Below the pieces are notes generated by a model. It was not told where the DNA came from, made no database searches, and was given only the letters and a program-made list of their open reading frames with translations. The position numbers were made by a program, and so were the translations under genes. Below, piece after piece: positions 58,999 to 64,000 of a DNA stretch of 64,000 bases (its first letter is position 1; each line of letters opens with the position of its first letter). Origin of the DNA: Serripes groenlandicus (Eukaryota; Mollusca; Bivalvia; Cardiida; Cardiidae); the NCBI GenBank assembly GCA_031761405.1, contig JASEVX010000011.1, forward strand, positions 29,295,067 through 29,359,066, given 5' to 3'.

Positions 58999-60335
58999 AG
59001 TCTGGTTCCCGACTTCCTTGGATAGTAATAAGGGGAAGGAACTTCAGACTTACATAGTAATAAGGGGAAGGAACTCTAGACTAGATATGGGGGTTAAACT
59101 TTTTATATAATTAAAGCACTGAAAGTGCTGCCGGCCTGGGGGCTGCAGGAATGCTGGAGAAGAAGGTAAAATGTGAAAGGAAATAACAATTACAGCTTAT
59201 ATTTATGTATTTATTGTTAAGAATTTGAATAATCATAACAAAAAAAGTAAATATTATGAAACTGGCAATTGGAAAACAGGAGGACCTTGTTGGCGCTATA
59301 TTGCTCACCTGAGTGCAAGAGCTCTCAAGTATTTTGAAGTTGCTGCCTTATTATATTGAGAAATATGTCAATGTTAAATCAACTTTCATCAAGTAGTTTC
59401 TGTGTGTTTTACAAATTGCACCCACTCGAGCAAACTTGGTGGAGGTTTCAGAGAGTTTCAGTCAAGGAACATTTCAGAGAAACTATTTTGAAATCCGGCT
59501 GGGCCAGTATTTTCTGACAAGAAGAATGTTTGAAAGCATAATTCATCATGTATCAGTTTATGGATTGATTGGGTCCACTTTTACGGACAGGGTGGAAACA
59601 AGTGGAGTAAGAGTTCAGACAGATAAAGCGCATTCTGAACCCTGATAGAGACTTGAAACTTAGTACATGTGTTGCAAAGTTATCTCCCCTTGTTCAATAT
59701 TTTAATAATTGGTTGATTTTCTGGCCTTGAATAACTCGATAACGACAAGTGATAGAGACTTGAAACTTAGTACATATGTTCCCAATCAAGTGATACTACT
59801 TTCTTACGTGTATTTGTGCATGACCGAATTCTGATTGGTCGAATTTTCGGAACTTTTGTAATGACTTTCTGTTTTATGTGCATGAAATATGTATTTCTGG
59901 AACAAAGTGTTCAATATCAGACATGCGAAAAAAGCGCTATATTGGTTGATGCACTTTATGGCTGACCGAAGACCAAATGTATCATTACTATGCTTTGTGA
60001 AATTGACCTTGTTTTGACACATATGATAAATATTAAACCCTTTGCTCCATAAGCCTTTTCTTGGACTCATCCAAATTGAAAGCAGTAATTCACCACTTAT
60101 CAGTAATAAGTGCATTGTGGTTCCATTTACTGACATAGTGGATAACTTTGCAGGAAGAGTTCAGACTGCTAGTTACAAGAAATCCGAACGCTCGCTCTAC
60201 TGTTTTCAAATGCCTGCTGTATTGGGTGCAGGGAAATGCGGTGTAATGGAGCTAGGGTTAGCTAAATCCACTCGTGATATTCTTTTTCGGCGCAATTTCC
60301 GGGAATATTCGCGTTCTTATTTGTGTCTGTAATAG
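58999..60335. other. Non-coding DNA with short repeats
   Basis: The TAGTCTGG repeat with an internal doubling (AGTAATAAGGGGAAGGAACT twice) is at 58999-59085. GATAGAGACTTGAAACTTAG appears at about 59643 and 59751. The frames at 59804-60136 and 60042-60332 have no recognised domain. Confidence 0.4.
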
Positions 60336-61214
60336 TAAGGAAATAGTACCAAAAACTGATAACTGATGCATTTATATACGACAATTGCATGTTTTATGCT
60401 ATACAGCTTGGCCGATTTTTTACCTTTGATTACAATATTTAACAGAAAATGTTACAATCAATTTCGGAATTTTCATCAAGGATAATTGGATGACTATCTT
60501 TCTTATGACGTGACTGCCCCCGCTAGTGTTATGGCAGAGCGTCCATCTCGATGCGGGAGGTCGTGGGTTCGATCTCCGACCGGGCAATACCAAAACTCTT
60601 GAAAAATGGAAATAATTATATTTCCTCCTTGGCGCTCAGGTTTTAGCATTACGACTGACTATCTGGTGTTAGGGTAACTGTACTACTGGTAACGTACCCA
60701 GGATACACTATGGTAATTCAGATTTCCAGATAAGGAGGGGGTTTACAGCTCTTTACCCCACAATATCTCTTTTATTATCCAACCAAACCCTATGTGTGGG
60801 TACTCAAAAGAATCGTCTCATTGAGACGATTCTTTTCAGTACCCACAACATAGGGTTAGCGGATTATATAAGGATTCTAGAACAAGCATAACGCTCCTTA
60901 TCTAAAGTTCTGTGATGTAACTGCACACTTATCAAAAGCGTCGTAAAGCAGCTTACAATATCATTCTTATCATCTTTTACTTTTTTAAATGAAATAACAC
61001 CTACATGTTTGATAGGTAATATTAAAGGTACTCGGAACTCAAGAAAATAGATATGATAGTCAAAGTTTTAAATCTGTTCAAAAGTTGTCTTGAAATATTA
61101 GAATCATATTTCTGTGACAAAATGTGAGTAATAATTTCACTTTCCAGTACACATCTAAATGTTAATCGTTTATGCTTCAATTTTACTCGGTAGACATACC
61201 CAGTAAGCCAAATT
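60336..61214. repeat. Dispersed duplication, copy 2
   Basis: Counterpart of 49423-50550, including the tRNA-like head (GGTCGTGGGTTCGATCTCCG at about 60558) and the most complete recurrent hairpin (60786-60857). Confidence 0.7.
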
Positions 61215-61779
61215 CTGTATATTTTTATGACTTTCAATCAAAAGTTTTTGGCCTGGGGCTTTAGGCAGCCTGCCAATTGCTGTTAGCACCAAACAACGCA
61301 TTTTAGGCTGAGACTGCGCGAGAAAAAAAGTTCATCATGGATTCAACAAAACTGCATTTAAAGGTTAGGATCTCCCCCATAAATATCATTTTAATGTTGT
61401 TGGAACATCAGTGAAAAACTTAAGGCGTGAGTACTCCAATATAAGTTTAAGAAATGCTTTAGAAATTAATGCGCCGAGAGGTCAAATATGGACGCTTGTT
61501 AACAATATTAACATTCTGAACAGGAAGAAAGTAGTCGCGTGAAATATACAGTTGTGGATTAACCGGGGGCCGTAGGTCCCGTGCGTCGAAATATTAATGG
61601 TAAACAAAGAAAAAACGTGTCAGGTGTCCTTAGGGCCCGTGCCCGAATCCCCGCACTCCACGACACCCCGACCCGGTCGGGCATCATACATATATGGCGA
61701 GCGCCGGTCCAAATTCGCCATTCAGAGCCCGGCCGGACACCAGGCAGAAATTGACCGGGGAAAGGCGGCGTCTGGCCGC
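61215..61779. other. Non-coding, GC-rich toward the right
   Basis: From about 61560 the DNA becomes clearly GC- and CpG-rich compared with the rest of the window, as in a promoter island or the end of a retroelement. No frame is convincing. Confidence 0.35.
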
Positions 61780-61809
61780 CCAATCAATGTGTCTCGCAGG
61801 TTATAAAAG
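61780..61809 (+). promoter_or_regulatory. CCAAT/TATA promoter
   Basis: CCAAT at 61780-61784 and TATAAAAG at 61802-61809, in CpG-rich DNA. The expected start is near 61830-61840. Confidence 0.45.
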
Positions 61810-61932
61810 CCGGTTCATCGCATCATTAATCAGATTCCAGTCGCGCTCGTCAAAGTAGGTAGCAATTTAACACACAGTGTATCACAAAAGTGTCAGAGTA
61901 ACAGTACTACAAGATGCCCTTTACAAGAAGGG

Positions 61933-61989
61933 ATGACTGAAGGAGAAGGAGATGGCAGTACCCACAAGAGAGGGAGAGTGGCAGTAAAG
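61933..61989 (+). CDS. Candidate first coding exon (19 aa), function unknown
   Basis: ATG at 61933 encodes MTEGEGDGSTHKRGRVAVK and ends at a phase-0 donor GTAATG. An earlier ATG (61914) opens an 8-codon frame that ends inside this start (TGA 61938-61940), as an upstream ORF would. I could not find the next exon, and it may belong to a mobile element. Confidence 0.25.
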
Positions 61990-62155
61990 GTAATGATACC
62001 TCTCCTCTTCAGTCACCAATGCACCAATAACTAAGTTGTAGAGATAGCGTGCAAACGCAAACCTCTACTTCAATCGTGCTGTGCAGGTGCCCGCACATGC
62101 TGTGGAGGCATCAACGGCATTTTCGTTAGAATGTTTGTCTTAATGATATCTAGGC

Positions 62156-62234
62156 CCGGCCGGGTAGCTCAATTGGTAGCGTATCTGACTCGTGATCTGG
62201 AGGTCACGGGTTCGATACCAGGTTGCGGCGACAT
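62156..62234 (+). mobile_element. tRNA-like SINE head
   Basis: GGCCGGGTAGCTCAATTGGT (A box) and GGTCACGGGTTCGATACC (B box) with correct spacing. The acceptor stem does not close well (GGCCGGG against TTGCGGC), and SINE-like text (ACATTCTTTCGGGCGATGTT) follows, so I favour a SINE over a tRNA gene. Confidence 0.5.
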
Positions 62235-62980
62235 TCTTTCGGGCGATGTTTTCCATTGCCTCTCACCTCTGATCTATGTGAGTAGTACAGGGCGGGACCC
62301 TAGACCAAAGTGTTTACTATATATTGTATAGGAATCCGCCATTTTGTTTTGAGGAGTCAATTTTTCTCCTATATATTCCTATATAATTAATGGGAACCTG
62401 TCATCTTGTTTGTGAGGAGTCAATTTTTAGATTTGGATGATTTTTATCCTTTATATTTCAGGTGTGCGAACAATGCCCAATTGAAATGGCAAAATTAATC
62501 CTCTTTGAAGGCGCCACAGTGTCGGCGTGTGTACACCTGCAACGAACGCGTTAACACTTGCCTGAGAATAACCCTTTACATTGCTGTTCAAAAGTTTACC
62601 CCACACGATGAAAATTATAAAGTGTCACTGTAGTTAAATACGACTTTACCAATTTGATCAGATGTTAAATATACGGGGAAAAGGAGCCAATTAAAGCCGG
62701 CAAATCAGTTTGTAACGAGTTGTGCCACTGTTTATGCTTTAACTATTTCTCTTTATGCTACCAAATGATAGAAGACCCAAAAAGCTTTCATTTAAACCAA
62801 AGTTTGTCGCTATAATTGTTTACCGTTTTCGTGTTATGTAATATGAGAGATTTTTAAACCCCCAAAATGAACTTGCACCGATCCTCAAGTTTGATATACC
62901 GTTGGAAAGATTTCGTTGAGCCCTTTTCATATATGAAAGAAATATGATCCTACGACTATTAGTTTTAAATTATTGCTTAA
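62235..62980. other. AT-rich non-coding DNA
   Basis: GAGGAGTCAATTTTTCTCCT and GAGGAGTCAATTTTTAGATT repeat directly (62350-62440). 62570-62690 resembles 22790-22930 of unit A (AACCCTTTA..CTGCTGTTCA). No gene seen. Confidence 0.4.
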
Positions 62981-63290
62981 AAGTGAGTCAAAAGTCTTCT
63001 TAATGCGTAAATGCCGATATCTCCTTTATTTCTTGTCCGAATGTAGTCGTGTTTGGACCCATTGAAAAGGGTTTCGGATTTTCTATCGATTGAGATGATC
63101 AAACCGGAAGTGACGTCATTTTTGAATATTTGTTTGTTTCAAAGTGCGTCAAAAGTCTTCTCAATGCGCAAGTGCCGATATCTTCTTTATTTCTTGTCCG
63201 AATGTAGTCGTGTTTGTACTCGTTGAAAAGGGTTTCGTATTTTCTATCGATTGAGGAGGTCAAACCGAAAGTGACGTCATCATATATTTT
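62981..63290. repeat. 160-bp tandem duplication
   Basis: The unit from 62981 (AAGTGAGTCAAAAGTCTTCT ... GAAGTGACGTCATTT) is repeated from 63141 with few changes. Each ends in GTGACGTCAT, a CRE-like half palindrome. Confidence 0.7.
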
Positions 63291-63660
63291 GTATATCATT
63301 CGAAAGCTCTCATCGAGATATGAGTATATTCGAATTTGAAAGATATCCGATCAATGTTTTCATGACATTGTACTTTAAATAAACAGCGCAAGGGGTAAAT
63401 GAAAAACAAAGACATGAATACAATTTCTACAATTTTATTATATAATCAAGTATTGTAGTTCGCATAATCAAAATGACTAACACTATTTATTGAACACAGT
63501 ATTCACAAATCACGATTCATTACGGGATGAAAATGATTGTCAATTCGTCTCATACTCCATCTATGACGTCTATGAATAACTGTCCATCGTTCCGTTATGT
63601 TGTAAACGTGGTTAATTTAGGGCTCCCCCCCCCCCCCACCGGCATTTTCTTTCCGATAAT

Positions 63661-63921
63661 TTAGTCACGTAGTCCCGGTGGTCCGTGTATTCGATACCCC
63701 TTTTTCGCATTGTCAATCCTGGTATGTTGTCTTTTCCTGGATACCTCTGACTTGGCTTGTTCGACAGCTTGAGCCATGGGTGTCACAAAGTTAATGGTAG
63801 GTTCTTTCACCTCCCCACCCATTTGTACTTTTTCTACCACGTATTGTCCTTTATGATTAGGTTTCAGCTTCCCTTCGGCCATCCGTTGAAAATGTCGTGT
63901 CCACATTTCTACTTTGTCCAT
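63661..63921 (-). CDS. Small basic protein of unknown function (86 aa)
   Basis: An ATG-started frame, MDKVEMWTRHFQRMAEGKLK at the N-terminus, ending GPPGLRD before TAG. It is Lys/Arg-rich with no signal peptide or membrane segment. Codon choice and amino-acid make-up are unlike the chance frames around it. I have an impression of similar short ORFs in bivalve genomes, perhaps within large DNA elements such as Polintons, but cannot confirm it. A C13 tract lies just downstream (63627-63639). Confidence 0.4.
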   Translation of the reverse strand: MDKVEMWTRHFQRMAEGKLKPNHKGQYVVEKVQMGGEVKEPTINFVTPMAQAVEQAKSEVSRKRQHTRIDNAKKGYRIHGPPGLRD

Positions 63922-64000
63922 CGTCGACGTAAGTGAAGTACACAGCGAGTGATAGTTTTATCTTTATCTATTAGCTGTAACTTTCCTCCCCTTATAGCAT

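Overview
The window is repeat-crowded, AT-rich animal nuclear DNA. Several things point to a bivalve mollusc, probably a heterodont: GT-AG introns, tRNA-headed SINEs ending in (AATC)n-like tails, many short inverted-repeat MITEs, a long-hydroxyl mucin-type gene and a single-exon rhodopsin-like GPCR. I recognise the MITE beginning ATGAGCCGTCCCGCGAG from bivalve genomes, but that is memory and not a search.

Layout. (1) 216-12073, minus strand: an apparently intact five-exon PIF1-like DNA helicase gene of 901 codons with a C-terminal PHD finger. Every intron is swollen by mobile DNA. Intron 1 holds, on the opposite strand, a nearly complete P-element/THAP9-type transposase gene (9380-11837) broken by a late stop codon. 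Intron 3 holds a 2.8-kb long-terminal-inverted-repeat element flanked by TTAA. (2) 12074-13560: a CRE-bearing possible bidirectional promoter, then a small histone-type transcription unit. That unit has a TATA box, ATG followed directly by TAA, an 80-codon open frame with weak H2A-like spots, and a canonical histone 3' stem-loop. (3) 13565-14278: a dense array of GGAGGGTAGACCGG palindromes forming long hairpins. (4) 14279-39745: a tandem segmental duplication, unit A 10.4 kb, unit B 12.2 kb and a partial unit C 2.9 kb. Each unit opens with a 45-bp minisatellite and a decayed TRIM/NHL-like gene. Units A and B also carry a class A GPCR gene, intact in B and frameshifted by a 179-bp net deletion in A. 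Part of B is inverted and enlarged relative to A. (5) 39746-53243: MITEs, SINEs (some nested with visible target-site duplications), 52-bp satellite units and hairpin elements, with no gene I can support. (6) 53375-56823: a two-exon gene for a secreted, Ser/Thr-rich, mucin-like protein with five 31-residue repeats and a likely GPI-anchor signal. Its intron carries about 34 copies of a 38-bp repeat grown from inside a SINE. (7) 56824-64000: more MITEs, a second copy of the 49.4-50.5 kb segment, a CCAAT/TATA promoter with a short candidate first exon, and a small basic ORF at the right edge.

The genes do not form a pathway. What ties the window together is mobile DNA: elements nested in introns and in one another, and a GPCR-bearing block copied in tandem. 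The points I rate highest are the histone-type unit with its odd ORF, the hairpin array beside it, the helicase/transposase nesting, and the minisatellite that arose within a SINE. All homology statements are by eye; no search was run.
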